A stretch of 32,346 bases of DNA from Syntrophomonadaceae bacterium (GTDB lineage Bacteria; Bacillota; Ch66; Ch109): positions 1 through 32,346 of the forward strand of contig JAAYQE010000008.1 of the NCBI GenBank assembly GCA_012519455.1, read 5' to 3'. Position 1 is the first letter of the stretch; the number at the start of each line of letters is the position of its first letter. The notes below the pieces were generated by a model. It made no database searches, was not told the DNA's origin, and saw only the letters and a list, made by a program, of their open reading frames with translations. The position numbers and the translations under genes are program-made. Positions 1 to 9,593 of this stretch are shown here, piece after piece.

Positions 1-409
1 AAGCACAGGAGGCCCCGATCATGGCGGTAATCTCCGGTGGGTTGTCCTGATCAACCGATAACACGGTAGCTACCACATGCACATCATTACGGAATCCTTT
101 TGGAAATAGAGGACGAAGCGGCCGGTCAATTAAACGGGCCGCCAGGATCGCTGCCTCTGAAGGCCTTCCTTCCCTTTTAATAAACCCGCCGGGTATCTTG
201 CCTACCGCATATAACCTTTCCTCATAATCGATGGTCATAGGGAAAAAATCGATTCCTTCCCGAGGTTCAGCTGAGGCTGTTGCAGCCACTAAAACTACGG
301 TATCTCCATAACGAACCAATACCGCTCCGTTGGCTTGTTTAGCCATTTTTCCAGTTTCTATTACTAGTGGTCGTCCGCCTAAAATCGTGGAAAATGTATG
401 CACTGACAT
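1..409 (-). CDS. pnp: Polyribonucleotide nucleotidyltransferase (PNPase), N-terminal part, truncated by window edge
   Basis: Minus-strand translation from ATG at 409: [106 protein letters not shown]..., typical PNPase N-terminus. SD AGGAGG at 413-418. Not in the ORF track because it has no stop in the window. Confidence 0.95.
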   Translation of the reverse strand, partial: MSVHTFSTILGGRPLVIETGKMAKQANGAVLVRYGDTVVLVAATASAEPREGIDFFPMTIDYEERLYAVGKIPGGFIKREGRPSEAAILAARLIDRPLRPLFPKGFRNDVHVVATVLSVDQDNPPEITAMIGASCA

Positions 410-480
410 TTTCCTCCTTTTTAATCCATACTTAATTAAACCTTTTGTCTACTTATTTTCTATTATGCTATTCTTTTCTA

Positions 481-510
481 AGTATAGTCATCGTAAAATT
501 TAACTGTAAC
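481..510 (-). promoter_or_regulatory. Candidate sigma-A promoter for pnp (GTTACA-18-TATACT)
   Basis: Minus strand: -35-like GTTACA (505-510), 18-nt spacer, -10 TATACT (481-486), upstream of pnp and downstream of the rpsO terminator. Confidence 0.5.
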
Positions 511-526
511 ATTTTTTCTAACAATC

Positions 527-552
527 AAAAAGAGCGGCCATCCGCCCTTTTT
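527..552 (-). terminator. Intrinsic terminator after rpsO
   Basis: AAAAAGGGCGG-ATGG-CCGCTCTTTTT on the minus strand, 6-bp GC-rich stem (one G-U pair) plus A5/U5 flanks, 18 nt downstream of the rpsO stop. The wobble is a G-U pair only on the minus strand (A-C on the plus strand), supporting minus-strand direction. Confidence 0.85.
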
Positions 553-569
553 GTTATCCGCCTCATTAT

Positions 570-839
570 CTAACGACGCAAGCCTAGTCGTTGGATAAGC
601 GCGCGATATCTCTCAATATCAGAATCCTTTAAGTAATTCAACAAACCTCTCCGCTGACCAACCATTTTTAATAAACCCCGTCGCGAATGGTGATCTTTAC
701 GATGGGTCCTTAAATGATCAGTTAAACTATTAATCCGTTGAGTCAAAATGGCAATCTGAACTTCAGGTGAACCGGTGTCATTTTCATGAATACGATAAGC
801 TTCAATAATATTCTGTTTCTCTTGGGTACTGAGTGTCAC
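570..839 (-). CDS. rpsO: 30S ribosomal protein S15
   Basis: 89 aa; [71 protein letters not shown], canonical S15; strong SD AAGGAGGTG upstream. Confidence 0.98.
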   Translation of the reverse strand: MTLSTQEKQNIIEAYRIHENDTGSPEVQIAILTQRINSLTDHLRTHRKDHHSRRGLLKMVGQRRGLLNYLKDSDIERYRALIQRLGLRR

Positions 840-972
840 GCGTTTGTCACCTCCTTCTAAACTAAATCGCCAATGGCCAAGAATACCGTCGGAGAATCGG
901 TAACCCTAGCGCATGGTTCAAATCTCTTTTAACCTTTATATTTACCAAGATTCGGGATCTTTACCGAACATC

Positions 973-1001
973 ATTTTACCACAGGGGACAAGAATTGTAA
1001 A
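973..1001 (-). promoter_or_regulatory. Candidate sigma-A promoter for rpsO (TTTACA-17-TAAAAT), overlapping the end of ribF region
   Basis: Minus strand TTTACA (996-1001), 17-nt spacer, TAAAAT (973-978), giving a leader of about 130 nt before rpsO. Confidence 0.65.
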
Positions 1002-1004
1002 CTA

Positions 1005-1955
1005 TCAAGCCTGCTGAAACAAAGCGTTGTTTTTTAAGGTCTGGACCGCTTCGATATCTCTTTTAATTTGGGAAATCAGCTCGTTAATACTGGAAAATTT
1101 AGCTTCACTCCGGATCCGATGTAAAAGAGATAATTCTACCCACTCACCGTAAATCACCTGGGCAAATTCTAAAATGTGTACTTCTACGGAAGGGGGTAAA
1201 TCCGGTCCGATCGTCGGCTTAACCCCAATGTTCAAGACTCCATCAAAAATTTGATCCCGGACGCGCACCTTAGCCATATAAACTCCCCGGGCTGGGATTA
1301 AAACATCGTTGCCAATATCCAGGTTAGCGGTAGGAAAACCCATCTGTCTCCCTCCCCGCTGGTCTCCGTACACTACCCTTCCTTCCAGGATCGGCCAGTA
1401 TCCAAGATAGCCTCGAGCCCGACCAATATCTCCCTCTTCTAAAACCTGACGTACCGTTGAACTACTGACTACGGTTTCTCCTACCTGGATCGGAGGAAGC
1501 ACTTCTACGTAAAACCCTAATTCTTTTCCTAAACGTTGCAACAATTCCGGAGTCCCAGCTCCCCGATGGCCAAAAGTACAATTAAATCCAACAAAGACGG
1601 CTTCAACCCCTAATTGGCGAACTAAAAGATCATGAACAAAAAATTCCGGGTTTAACCGGGCTAGATCACGATCAAAAGGAAGCATTAACAGGGCATCTAC
1701 TCCTAGGCGGGAAATTAATTCCGCTCTACGTTCGGGACTGATTAACAAACGGGGTGCCCGATCCGGAAATAAAACCTGTAGGGGATGAGGATGAAAAGTA
1801 AATACCACTGGAGCTGCTCCGATCTTACGGGCATAACTAACCATATTACGGATAAGCCGCTGATGTCCAACATGGACACCATCAAAATTACCTAGGGCGA
1901 TAACCACACGCCCTAATTTTTTAGCTACCTCTGAGGGATCCTTCAGAATTTGCAT
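1005..1955 (-). CDS. ribF: Bifunctional riboflavin kinase/FAD synthetase
   Basis: ORF 1005-2018; likely start at internal ATG MQILKDPSEV (1955). ALGNFDGVHVGHQRLI, VGFNCTFGHRGAGTPELL, RGGRQMGFPTANLD are FAD synthetase/riboflavin kinase motifs. Confidence 0.95.
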   Translation of the reverse strand: MQILKDPSEVAKKLGRVVIALGNFDGVHVGHQRLIRNMVSYARKIGAAPVVFTFHPHPLQVLFPDRAPRLLISPERRAELISRLGVDALLMLPFDRDLARLNPEFFVHDLLVRQLGVEAVFVGFNCTFGHRGAGTPELLQRLGKELGFYVEVLPPIQVGETVVSSSTVRQVLEEGDIGRARGYLGYWPILEGRVVYGDQRGGRQMGFPTANLDIGNDVLIPARGVYMAKVRVRDQIFDGVLNIGVKPTIGPDLPPSVEVHILEFAQVIYGEWVELSLLHRIRSEAKFSSINELISQIKRDIEAVQTLKNNALFQQA

Positions 1956-1969
1956 CTTACTTATTCGCC

Positions 1970-2941
1970 TCACCTTATTAATGCGTTTCGAGAAACCAGA
2001 ACTTTTTCTGGTTGACAATAGAGGTGGCCCTGCCGGTTTTCTTTCATCAGACCCACCGCCACTAATTCTCCTCCAGGCATTTGGAGAAATCCTCTGGTTC
2101 CTGGTTGAACGGCCTTTACCTCTGAATTAAGGAAACATTCACTACCTAAGGATGCACCATTTTCTACGCCAATTAAGGCTTCTGGCCTAACTACCCATAC
2201 CGGCCAATCACTTATTCCCATCTGCGGTGATAATAAAAAACTCATATCTGCTCTATTCCAGGCAGCTTCTATTTCCTCACAGGTCCAGGCTCGTTCTAGG
2301 GTTAACGGACCACACCGGGTACGTACTAAAAAGGCCATCGTTCCACCACAGCCCAATTTTTCTCCCACATCGGCACACAAAGTGCGAATATACGTTCCTT
2401 TGGAAACCGTAATATCAAATAATACTCGGGGACAGTTGGGCATAGTCATAAATGAAGTATAATTAATCCGCTGAATCTTTAACTTCTGTATCCTTACCGT
2501 TCGAGATTTTCGTTCTACGATCTTTCCTTCCCGGGCTAATTGGTACAATCTTCGTCCTTGATGTTTCACAGCTGAAACCATAGGTGGTACTTGTTCATAA
2601 ACGCCAACCATCTGCTCTAGGACGTTTTTAATCTGCGCTTCCGTTACCTGGCAAGCCTTCTGGTTAATTTCAATAATCTTACCCATAAGGTCTTGACTAT
2701 CGGTTTTAATTCCCAGGAGCATTTCCGCTCGATACTGCTTGTCCCATTCCGACATATATTCAGAAAGTCGCGTAGCTGATCCTACACAAAGCGGCAAAAC
2801 CCCAGCCGCGCCGGGGTCTAAAGTACCCAAATGACCTACCCGCTTAATTCCTAGCAACCGACGTATCCAGTTTACCATATCGTGCGAAGTAGGCCCCGGC
2901 GGTTTTAACAGGTTAATCATACCCATTACCACAGATGCCAA
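1970..2941 (-). CDS. truB: tRNA pseudouridine(55) synthase
   Basis: MINLLKPPGPTSHDMVNWIRRLLGIKRVGHLGTLDPGAAGVLPLCVG: TruB catalytic GxLDPxAxGxL motif. An in-frame later start (MGMINLLKPPG) is possible. Confidence 0.96.
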   Translation of the reverse strand: MASVVMGMINLLKPPGPTSHDMVNWIRRLLGIKRVGHLGTLDPGAAGVLPLCVGSATRLSEYMSEWDKQYRAEMLLGIKTDSQDLMGKIIEINQKACQVTEAQIKNVLEQMVGVYEQVPPMVSAVKHQGRRLYQLAREGKIVERKSRTVRIQKLKIQRINYTSFMTMPNCPRVLFDITVSKGTYIRTLCADVGEKLGCGGTMAFLVRTRCGPLTLERAWTCEEIEAAWNRADMSFLLSPQMGISDWPVWVVRPEALIGVENGASLGSECFLNSEVKAVQPGTRGFLQMPGGELVAVGLMKENRQGHLYCQPEKVLVSRNALIR

Positions 2942-2976
2942 ATTGATACCATCCTTCAGAAAATCGTATTGTTCCC

Positions 2977-3942
2977 TTATGCTAATAGTTTTTGGGCTTC
3001 CTCTAGTACCTTTGGTACTACTTCCTTCATATTACCTTCTATAATGCAGCCAGCAGCGCGTTGATGGCCGCCTCCGCCGAAGAAGCCGGCTAATTGATTT
3101 ACATTCACCTTACGCTTGGAGCGTAACCCCACTTTGATCTTACCGGGGGTAATTTCCCGGAAAAGAATAGCAATTTCCACGCCCATTACGGAACGCGGAT
3201 AATTAATTATCCCCTCACAATGCTCATCTCTGGCTCCGGTTTGATGCATTATTTCCTGCGTGATTTCTACCCAGGCTATTTTACCGTCCGGAGTCAGTTG
3301 GAGGAGCCGTAGGGCCTCCCCGATTAAACGCAACATTGATACCGTACGGGTTTCAAAAAGCACATTCCGTACCTGATCTAAGTCAACATCTTTTTGTAAA
3401 AGATAGGCAGCAGACCGATGCGCCGCAGGGGTAGTATTGGAATACTGAAAGCTACCCGTATCCATTACTAACCCGGTGTACAAAGCCGTGGCGATGTCTT
3501 TATCTGGTTCTATCTCTAATAAAGGTAGTAACCTCAGGATAATTTCCGCGGTAGCCGCTGCGTTAGCGTCAACTAAATTATAATGTCCAAAATAATTATT
3601 GCTTACATGATGGTCAATGTTGATCAATACCGTTGCCTCTTTTAAACGCTCCGCCAGCTCGGTACCAACCCGCTCCAGATCGGTACAATCAACTAAAACA
3701 ACTGTTTCCGGTATGCTTTCAATCTCCTTCGGACAGTGAATGCGATTAGCTCCTTTAAGAAATTTAAACATTAAAGGAGTCTCATCGCTATTCACCATGA
3801 TTACTTCTTTACCCAAGGATTCTAAAGCCAGACCCAAACCAATTAAGGTGCCAATACTGTCCCCGTCTGGATTTACGTGGGAAGCAATTAAAATCCGTTC
3901 CGCCTTCTGAAGGGCCTCGATCAGAGCCTCAAGATTCTCCAT
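2977..3942 (-). CDS. nrnA: DHH/DHHA1 bifunctional oligoribonuclease/PAP phosphatase (NrnA type)
   Basis: ORF 2977-3978; likely start at MENLEAL (3942, SD GGGGGT). Motifs NPDGDSIGT, VDCTDLERVG, IDHHVSN, DTGSFQYSNT, and C-terminal GGGGHQRAAG (DHHA1). Confidence 0.92.
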   Translation of the reverse strand: MENLEALIEALQKAERILIASHVNPDGDSIGTLIGLGLALESLGKEVIMVNSDETPLMFKFLKGANRIHCPKEIESIPETVVLVDCTDLERVGTELAERLKEATVLINIDHHVSNNYFGHYNLVDANAAATAEIILRLLPLLEIEPDKDIATALYTGLVMDTGSFQYSNTTPAAHRSAAYLLQKDVDLDQVRNVLFETRTVSMLRLIGEALRLLQLTPDGKIAWVEITQEIMHQTGARDEHCEGIINYPRSVMGVEIAILFREITPGKIKVGLRSKRKVNVNQLAGFFGGGGHQRAAGCIIEGNMKEVVPKVLEEAQKLLA

Positions 3943-4345
3943 CCTGACTACCCCCTGATCCGGTTTCCGTTTCTGCACTCGTTCCTTTTACCTGTTCTTT
4001 TATAATGTTAGCAATTCTTACTCCGTATTCAATCGATTCATCTAGATGAAAATTTAATTCCGGCATATAACGTAAACGGATACGCCGAGCTAATTCTGAA
4101 CGGATAAATCCCCCGGCCTTTTTAATAGCGGTTATAGCCTGTCGCCGTTCTTCCGTGCTGCCCAGGACACTAACAAATACCCGGGCATAGCGCAAATCCG
4201 AAGAAACCTCCACCCGAGTAATACTGGCAAAGCCAACCCGAGGATCCTTGATTTCCTCCCTGAAGATTTGGGAAATTTCTTTTTTCATTTCTTCGGCTAA
4301 CCGATGGGCACGGTTAAAACTCATTGTCCCCACCTCCTGATTCAC
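3929..4345 (-). CDS. rbfA: 30S ribosome-binding factor A
   Basis: 138 aa; RAHRLAEEMKKEISQIFREEIKDPRVGFASITRVEVSSDLRYARVFVSVLG, RbfA KH-type signature. Confidence 0.96.
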   Translation of the reverse strand: MNQEVGTMSFNRAHRLAEEMKKEISQIFREEIKDPRVGFASITRVEVSSDLRYARVFVSVLGSTEERRQAITAIKKAGGFIRSELARRIRLRYMPELNFHLDESIEYGVRIANIIKEQVKGTSAETETGSGGSQDGES

Positions 4346-4364
4346 GCTATCTCCTCATGCTTGA

Positions 4365-7094
4365 TTACAGAGTACGTTCAACTTTTTCCATGATATAGGC
4401 CTCAATAACATCGCCTTCTTTTATATCATTAAAGTTTTCGATCCCTACCCCGCACTCAAAACCTTGAACTACTTCTTTAACGTCATCCTTAAAACGGCGC
4501 AGGGAATCAACTTTACCTTCTTGAATTACGATCCCATCACGGATTACCCGAGCTTCTGCTCCTCGAAGTATCTTGCCATCTAAGACATAGCCTCCAGCAA
4601 CAATTCCTATCTTAGGTACCTTGAAAGTAGCCCGTACTTCTAACCGTCCTAAAATGACCTCCCGCCAATCTGGCTCAAGAAGACCGCCCATGGCCTTACG
4701 TATATCTTCTACCACTTCATATATAACCCGGTACAGCCGGATATCTACCTGCTCATTTTCTGCAGCTCGACGCGTATTTTGATCTGGACGAACATTAAAA
4801 CCAATGATAATGGCGTTAGAAGCGGAAGCTAGCATTACATCACTCTCGGTTATGGTCCCTACCCCGGTATGCACTAAACTAACTTTAACTTCTTCGGTGC
4901 CTAATTTTTCTAATGATTGGCGTAGAGCTTCAATCGAACCTTGTGCGTCACCCTTAATAATAAGGTTCAATTCCTTGATTTGACCCTCTTTGATCTGTTT
5001 GAATAAATCATCTAAAGTGACGCGCGTAGTTTTACTAAACTCTTCTTCCCGACGCTGATCCTGTCGACTCTCCGTTATCTGACGGGCAATCTTTTCCTCG
5101 GATACTACCTGCATGATATCGCCAGCCATCGGCACCCCATCCAGACCTAATACCTCAACCGGTGTTGATGGCGTTGCTTCTTTTAGCCATTGGCCATGAT
5201 GGTCAACCATGGCCCGTACTTTACCATAGTTAACCCCTACTAGTACCGAGTCACCAATGCGCAAGGTGCCAAAGCGCACCAGAACCGTAGCCACCGGCCC
5301 CCGTCCTTTATCTAATTGGGCTTCGATTACCGTGCCCTCAGCAGGACGATCCGGATTGGCTTTAAACTCGGTCATTTCCGCTACTAGTAAAACCATCTCT
5401 AGTAACGTATCCAGTCCTTCGCGCGTGTGAGCGGAAACGGGTACACAGATAGTATCTCCTCCCCAATCTTCCGCTAACAAACCATATTCCGTTAATTGTT
5501 GTTTGATCCGCTCCGGATTAGCGGTTGGCTTATCCATCTTATTGACCGCGACAATTATGGGCACCTCAGCCGCTCGAGCGTGATTAATAGCCTCAATCGT
5601 CTGAGGCATAACGCCGTCGTCGGCGGCTACAACCAGAATAGCAATATCCGTAACCTGTGCCCCCCGGGCGCGCATCGCTGTAAAGGCCTCATGCCCTGGA
5701 GTATCAATAAAGGTAATCTTTTTATCATTAACCTCTACCTGATAAGCCCCGATGTGCTGGGTAATCCCACCGGCTTCAGTAGCCGTTACGCGGGTACGGC
5801 GAATCGCATCCAGCAGTGATGTTTTTCCGTGATCTACGTGACCCATTACTGTAACTACCGGTGGACGCTCGACCAAATTAGATGGGTCATCCACAATTTC
5901 AGGCAATAAAGCTTCTTCCTGCGATATTTCCGACTGGGCCTCCACCCCTAATTCGTCACAAACGAGGGCCGCAGTATCAAAATCTATCGCCTGCGTAGCG
6001 GTCACCATAACCCCCATCATCATTAAGCGCTTAATTAAATCAGCGGGAGTTCGGTTTAACACGCTAGCCAATTCTTGGACCGTGACACTTTTCCCAATCG
6101 TTACTACCTTGGGTAAAATAGGTGCCGGCGGCGGTGCAGCTTTACCTTTTACTTTTTTACTTCCCGGTCGTCCTGGCCTTTTACGACCCCGACCAACCTT
6201 GGCTTCATCGTCTTGAATACGCGGAGATCCCGCATGGGGACGAATCGGCGGTTTCTTACCTTCGCCCTTTTTAGGAACCCCTTTAACCGCACCCCGAGTA
6301 GCAATATCATCATGGATTTTAGTTTTATCGCGCTCCATAGGTCGTCCGGTTTTAGGGGAAACTGGGGTTGCGGCGGTCGAGAGAGCATTGCTTAACCCTG
6401 CTCCGGAGGCACGCCCGGTTGAACGTTCACCGGTTCTTCCTCCTGGCCGATCAAATGGAGTCCGACCAGGGGCCCGGTCGCCGGATCGTTTTGTGGTTCG
6501 GTCTCCCGGAGGACGACTTGATGCTCTATCTCCCGGAGGACGGCTTCCCGGCCTATCTCCCGGTGGTCGACTCGGCGGTCGATCTCCGAATGGTCGGCCT
6601 GGGGCTCTATCTATCTGGGGCCGATTCACCCCTTGCGGTCGGCTCGACGGAGAACGATCCCCCGTGGGTTTTCCAGTATCAGACCCGCGATCTCGAAAGT
6701 CACGTCGACCCTGGCTACTCGTGGGGGCTCGATGAGCACCGCCGGCATTAGGAACACCGGCCGGTTTCCGCTGATTTTTGCGATCAAATCTATCGGTTGG
6801 ACCGACTTCCGGCTTACTTCTACTCTCTTCACTATTCTTCGGTATTGACTTTTTTTCCAGACCCTTCATGGCTGAACGAGAATCAGCCGGTTTTTGCACC
6901 CTATTTTCAGTTTTTGTTGCATCCGGCAATGGTTTATCGGTTTTTCTTTGACTCTTTATTTTAGCCACTTCTGATTCTTCTAGGGTGCTGAAATGATTTT
7001 TAACCTGAATCCCTAAATCTAGGAGCTGATTTACTAAATCTCGGCTATTCATTCCCAATTCTTTAGCAAGCTCATGCACCCTGATTTTTGCCAT
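4365..7094 (-). CDS. infB: Translation initiation factor IF-2
   Basis: 909 aa; N-terminal IF2N domain [29 protein letters not shown] domain [32 protein letters not shown]; long R/G/P/D-rich linker. Confidence 0.98.
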   Translation of the reverse strand: MAKIRVHELAKELGMNSRDLVNQLLDLGIQVKNHFSTLEESEVAKIKSQRKTDKPLPDATKTENRVQKPADSRSAMKGLEKKSIPKNSEESRSKPEVGPTDRFDRKNQRKPAGVPNAGGAHRAPTSSQGRRDFRDRGSDTGKPTGDRSPSSRPQGVNRPQIDRAPGRPFGDRPPSRPPGDRPGSRPPGDRASSRPPGDRTTKRSGDRAPGRTPFDRPGGRTGERSTGRASGAGLSNALSTAATPVSPKTGRPMERDKTKIHDDIATRGAVKGVPKKGEGKKPPIRPHAGSPRIQDDEAKVGRGRKRPGRPGSKKVKGKAAPPPAPILPKVVTIGKSVTVQELASVLNRTPADLIKRLMMMGVMVTATQAIDFDTAALVCDELGVEAQSEISQEEALLPEIVDDPSNLVERPPVVTVMGHVDHGKTSLLDAIRRTRVTATEAGGITQHIGAYQVEVNDKKITFIDTPGHEAFTAMRARGAQVTDIAILVVAADDGVMPQTIEAINHARAAEVPIIVAVNKMDKPTANPERIKQQLTEYGLLAEDWGGDTICVPVSAHTREGLDTLLEMVLLVAEMTEFKANPDRPAEGTVIEAQLDKGRGPVATVLVRFGTLRIGDSVLVGVNYGKVRAMVDHHGQWLKEATPSTPVEVLGLDGVPMAGDIMQVVSEEKIARQITESRQDQRREEEFSKTTRVTLDDLFKQIKEGQIKELNLIIKGDAQGSIEALRQSLEKLGTEEVKVSLVHTGVGTITESDVMLASASNAIIIGFNVRPDQNTRRAAENEQVDIRLYRVIYEVVEDIRKAMGGLLEPDWREVILGRLEVRATFKVPKIGIVAGGYVLDGKILRGAEARVIRDGIVIQEGKVDSLRRFKDDVKEVVQGFECGVGIENFNDIKEGDVIEAYIMEKVERTL

Positions 7095-7116
7095 CCAATC
7101 ACCCCCGCAATACTAT

Positions 7117-7446
7117 TTATTTTCCAGGCATATCCGGTCGAATTACCCTGAGAATAGCTCTGGCTAACTGATGATCGATTATCGCCAACACAGCTCGGGG
7201 TGATTGACCTGTACATAATCCTAAAATTTCCTTTTTGGAAAAAACTATCCAATCAACACCATTTTCCTCACATACTTGTGTAAATTCTCTTTGGGTCCGT
7301 GGGGATGCATTCTCCGCTAGCCAAACTAATCGTGCCTGCCCCTTTTTCAGTAAGCTACGCGTGGCCTCGGTTCCCGTAATCACTTTACCGCTACGAAACC
7401 CGAATCCCAGTAAAGCTCTCCATTTTTCTGCTGTATGGTTACCCAT
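7117..7446 (-). CDS. ylxQ: L7Ae/L30e-family putative ribosomal protein (YlxQ type)
   Basis: 109 aa between ylxR and infB; LGFGFRSGKVITGTEATRSLLKKGQARLVWLAENASPRT, L7Ae-like fold and position match YlxQ. Confidence 0.88.
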   Translation of the reverse strand: MGNHTAEKWRALLGFGFRSGKVITGTEATRSLLKKGQARLVWLAENASPRTQREFTQVCEENGVDWIVFSKKEILGLCTGQSPRAVLAIIDHQLARAILRVIRPDMPGK

Positions 7447-7447
7447 C

Positions 7448-7717
7448 TTAGGTCACCACTTTTTCCTTAAGGGACTCCAAGATTTCCTGGCTTACCGAAT
7501 GGCTCAGCGCCTTTTCTAAACGCTTTCCTTTGATGGCCTGGTTCAGACAATCTGCCGATGGGCATATATAAGCCCCTCTCCCAGACTTTTTACCGGTTGG
7601 ATCAATAAGTATTTCTCCTTCCGGGGTTCGAACCACGCGTACCAATTCTTTTTTATTCTTCATTTCCTGGCAGCCAAGACACATCCGTTGGGGAATTTTT
7701 CTAACCCGGGCCATCAA
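7448..7717 (-). CDS. ylxR: YlxR family RNA-binding protein (DUF448)
   Basis: 89 aa; RKIPQRMCLGCQEMKNKKELVRVVRTPEGEILIDPTGKKSGRGAYICPSADCL, typical YlxR. Confidence 0.94.
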   Translation of the reverse strand: MMARVRKIPQRMCLGCQEMKNKKELVRVVRTPEGEILIDPTGKKSGRGAYICPSADCLNQAIKGKRLEKALSHSVSQEILESLKEKVVT

Positions 7718-7730
7718 ATTTCACCCCCTG

Positions 7731-8900
7731 TTAATCTTCCAAATAGTCCGTTTCTTCATCGTAATCCGTTTCTTCTTCGTAATCCGTTTCTTCGTCGTAG
7801 TCTATTTGTTCTTCGTAATCCGTTTCTTCTTCCTCTTCTTCTATCTTATCATCAGTATCGTCAAAAGGATAACCCGCCTGGGATTCACTTTTGATATCAA
7901 TTTTCCATCCCGATAGCTTAGCCGCCAGACGAGCGTTCTGTCCCTCTTTGCCAATAGCTAAAGATAATTGATAATCGGGGACAATGACGCGTGCAACCTT
8001 TTCTTCTTCTAGAATTTCTACCAAAAGAACTCGCGCCGGGCTTAAAGCATTAGCTACAAATTGGGCCGGATCAGAACTCCATTTAATAATGTCAATTTTT
8101 TCACCTTTTAATTCACTAACAATAGCCTGGACCCGCATACCTTTTGGTCCCACACAGGCACCTACCGGATCAACATTTTCATCGCGGGAATGAACCGCAA
8201 TCTTGGACCGATTTCCCGCCTCCCGGGCCACACTTTTTAACTCTACGATACCTTGAAAAATTTCGGGTACCTCAAGTTCAAAAAGGCGTTTTAATAACCC
8301 TGGATGGGTCCTCGATACCAAGATTTGTGGACCCTTAGTTGTCTTTTTTACCTCCACAATGAAAACTTTAATCCGTTCTCCGATTCGGTATTCTTCAGCG
8401 ATCTGTTCTGAAGGACTTAACGTGGCTTCGGTTTTTCCTAAATCAATCATGATGTTCCGCTGCTCTTGACGTTGTACTACCCCGGTAACAATGTCCCCTT
8501 CACGGTTAGAAAACTCTTCAAAAATTAGACCTCTTTCCGCCTCACGCAATCGCTGTACCACTACCTGCTTAGCTGTTTGAGCTGCAATCCGGCCGAAATC
8601 CCGTGGGGTAACCTCTATCTCCACGATATCCTCTAAATTATAGCGAGAATTGATTTTACGGGCCTCCGCCAGAGAAAGCTCTATTCGTGAATCTTTTACT
8701 TCTTCAACTACAGACTTGCGAGCTAAAACCCGAACCTTGCCGGTTTCCGTATTAATATCTACCCGGACATTCTGTAAAGATCCAAAATTCTTACGATAGG
8801 CTGAAACTAAAGCTCCCTCTATTACTTCCAGCAGGATCTCTGCTTTTATTCCTTTCTCTTTTTCCAAATCATGCAGAGCCTGGAAAAACTCCTGATTCAT
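7731..8900 (-). CDS. nusA: Transcription termination/antitermination protein NusA with acidic repeat tail
   Basis: 389 aa; MNQEFFQALHDLEKEKGIKAEILLEVIEGALVSAYRKNFG, S1 domain, KH region DPVGACVGPKGMRVQAIVSELKGEKIDII, VVPDYQLSLAIGKEGQNARLAAKLSGWKIDIKS. Confidence 0.97.
   Translation of the reverse strand: MNQEFFQALHDLEKEKGIKAEILLEVIEGALVSAYRKNFGSLQNVRVDINTETGKVRVLARKSVVEEVKDSRIELSLAEARKINSRYNLEDIVEIEVTPRDFGRIAAQTAKQVVVQRLREAERGLIFEEFSNREGDIVTGVVQRQEQRNIMIDLGKTEATLSPSEQIAEEYRIGERIKVFIVEVKKTTKGPQILVSRTHPGLLKRLFELEVPEIFQGIVELKSVAREAGNRSKIAVHSRDENVDPVGACVGPKGMRVQAIVSELKGEKIDIIKWSSDPAQFVANALSPARVLLVEILEEEKVARVIVPDYQLSLAIGKEGQNARLAAKLSGWKIDIKSESQAGYPFDDTDDKIEEEEEETDYEEQIDYDEETDYEEETDYDEETDYLED
7744..7833 (-). 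repeat. Five degenerate 18-bp tandem repeats in the 3' end of nusA
   Basis: Plus-strand units TAGTCCGTTTCTTCATCG / TAATCCGTTTCTTCTTCG / TAATCCGTTTCTTCGTCG / TAGTCTATTTGTTCTTCG / TAATCCGTTTCTTCTTCC; encode ETDYEE/QIDYDE/ETDYEE/ETDYDE/ETDY on minus strand. Confidence 0.9.
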
Positions 8901-8947
8901 GACAGGAAGTCCTCCTTATTCGGTTTTTAATCCTAAATCGACTATAA

Positions 8948-9481
8948 TTAAAATTCAACCATGAGACGAGCCGAAGCGAGTTGATTAAACGGTATGGCAA
9001 CCGGTCCACTCTCTCCTTCCAGAAGCACCTGATTATCTACCAAGCCTTTTAAAATTCCGACAAAAACTTTCTTACCCGCTACTGCCGCATAGGTATTAAT
9101 CTGAATTTTATGTCCCTGATAACGCTGAAAGTCCGCTTCCTTTTTTAGCGGACGTTCCAAACCGGGACTGCTTACCTCAAGAAAATAATTGCGAGTAATT
9201 AAATCAGCTTCATCTAAAAGAGTTCCCAGGTGATTACTAAGCGCCTGACAGATTTCCAAGTCAATACCCTCGGGCCGATCAATGAAAACACGCAGAAACC
9301 AGTTTTGACCTTCTTTAACATACTCAACATCTACTAATTCTAGACCGTGTTCATGAACTAAAGGTTCAACTAATTTAGTTATCTGGGTTTCCACCCTCTC
9401 CCGAACTACCTTAGTTTCCCGATCTCCTATTTTTCTTTTTGTACCACCGGCCCTTGGTGATCTCTTTTTAAGCTGATTCAT
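8948..9481 (-). CDS. rimP: Ribosome maturation factor RimP (start uncertain)
   Basis: ORF extends to a GTG at 9535; conserved part begins near VVRERVETQITKLVEPLVHEHGLELVDVEYVKEGQNWFLRVFIDRPEGI...; EVSSPGLERPLK motif. ATG at 9481 (MNQLKK) is one candidate start. Confidence 0.93.
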   Translation of the reverse strand: MNQLKKRSPRAGGTKRKIGDRETKVVRERVETQITKLVEPLVHEHGLELVDVEYVKEGQNWFLRVFIDRPEGIDLEICQALSNHLGTLLDEADLITRNYFLEVSSPGLERPLKKEADFQRYQGHKIQINTYAAVAGKKVFVGILKGLVDNQVLLEGESGPVAIPFNQLASARLMVEF

Positions 9482-9543
9482 TAAACATGCGCTGAAGACT
9501 CCTTTTACTAAAGGAAACCAAAATGCGCCCTTCACCTCCTGGT

Positions 9544-9588
9544 CTACATTGGGTAGAATTCATAAACAAAGAGTGGGTCTTTACCCAC
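9544..9588 (-). other. Candidate 14-codon upstream ORF (leader peptide) in the rimP-nusA leader
   Basis: GTG-GGT-AAA-GAC-CCA-CTC-TTT-GTT-TAT-GAA-TTC-TAC-CCA-ATG-TAG preceded by GGAGGAGG (9595-9602) with 6-nt spacing. Confidence 0.4.
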
Positions 9589-9593
9589 TCTTT
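9568..9593 (-). promoter_or_regulatory. Perfect 11-bp hairpin in the rimP-nusA leader
   Basis: Minus strand AAAGAGTGGGT-AAAG-ACCCACTCTTT, followed by GTTTAT; contains the uORF start codon. Confidence 0.8.

Noticed and set aside
6368-6751. Overlapping plus-strand ORFs of 127 and 115 aa (and small minus-strand frames) within infB
   Set aside because: They are shadow ORFs of the GC-rich repetitive IF-2 linker; no homology, no convincing RBS, and the sense frame is clearly IF-2.
7744-7833. Possible CRISPR-like array
   Set aside because: Units are contiguous 18-bp repeats without spacers and in-frame with nusA; it is a coding tandem repeat.
7688-7894. Plus-strand ORF with repeated RNPFLL units
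   Set aside because: Antisense reading of the NusA acidic tandem repeat; no independent support.
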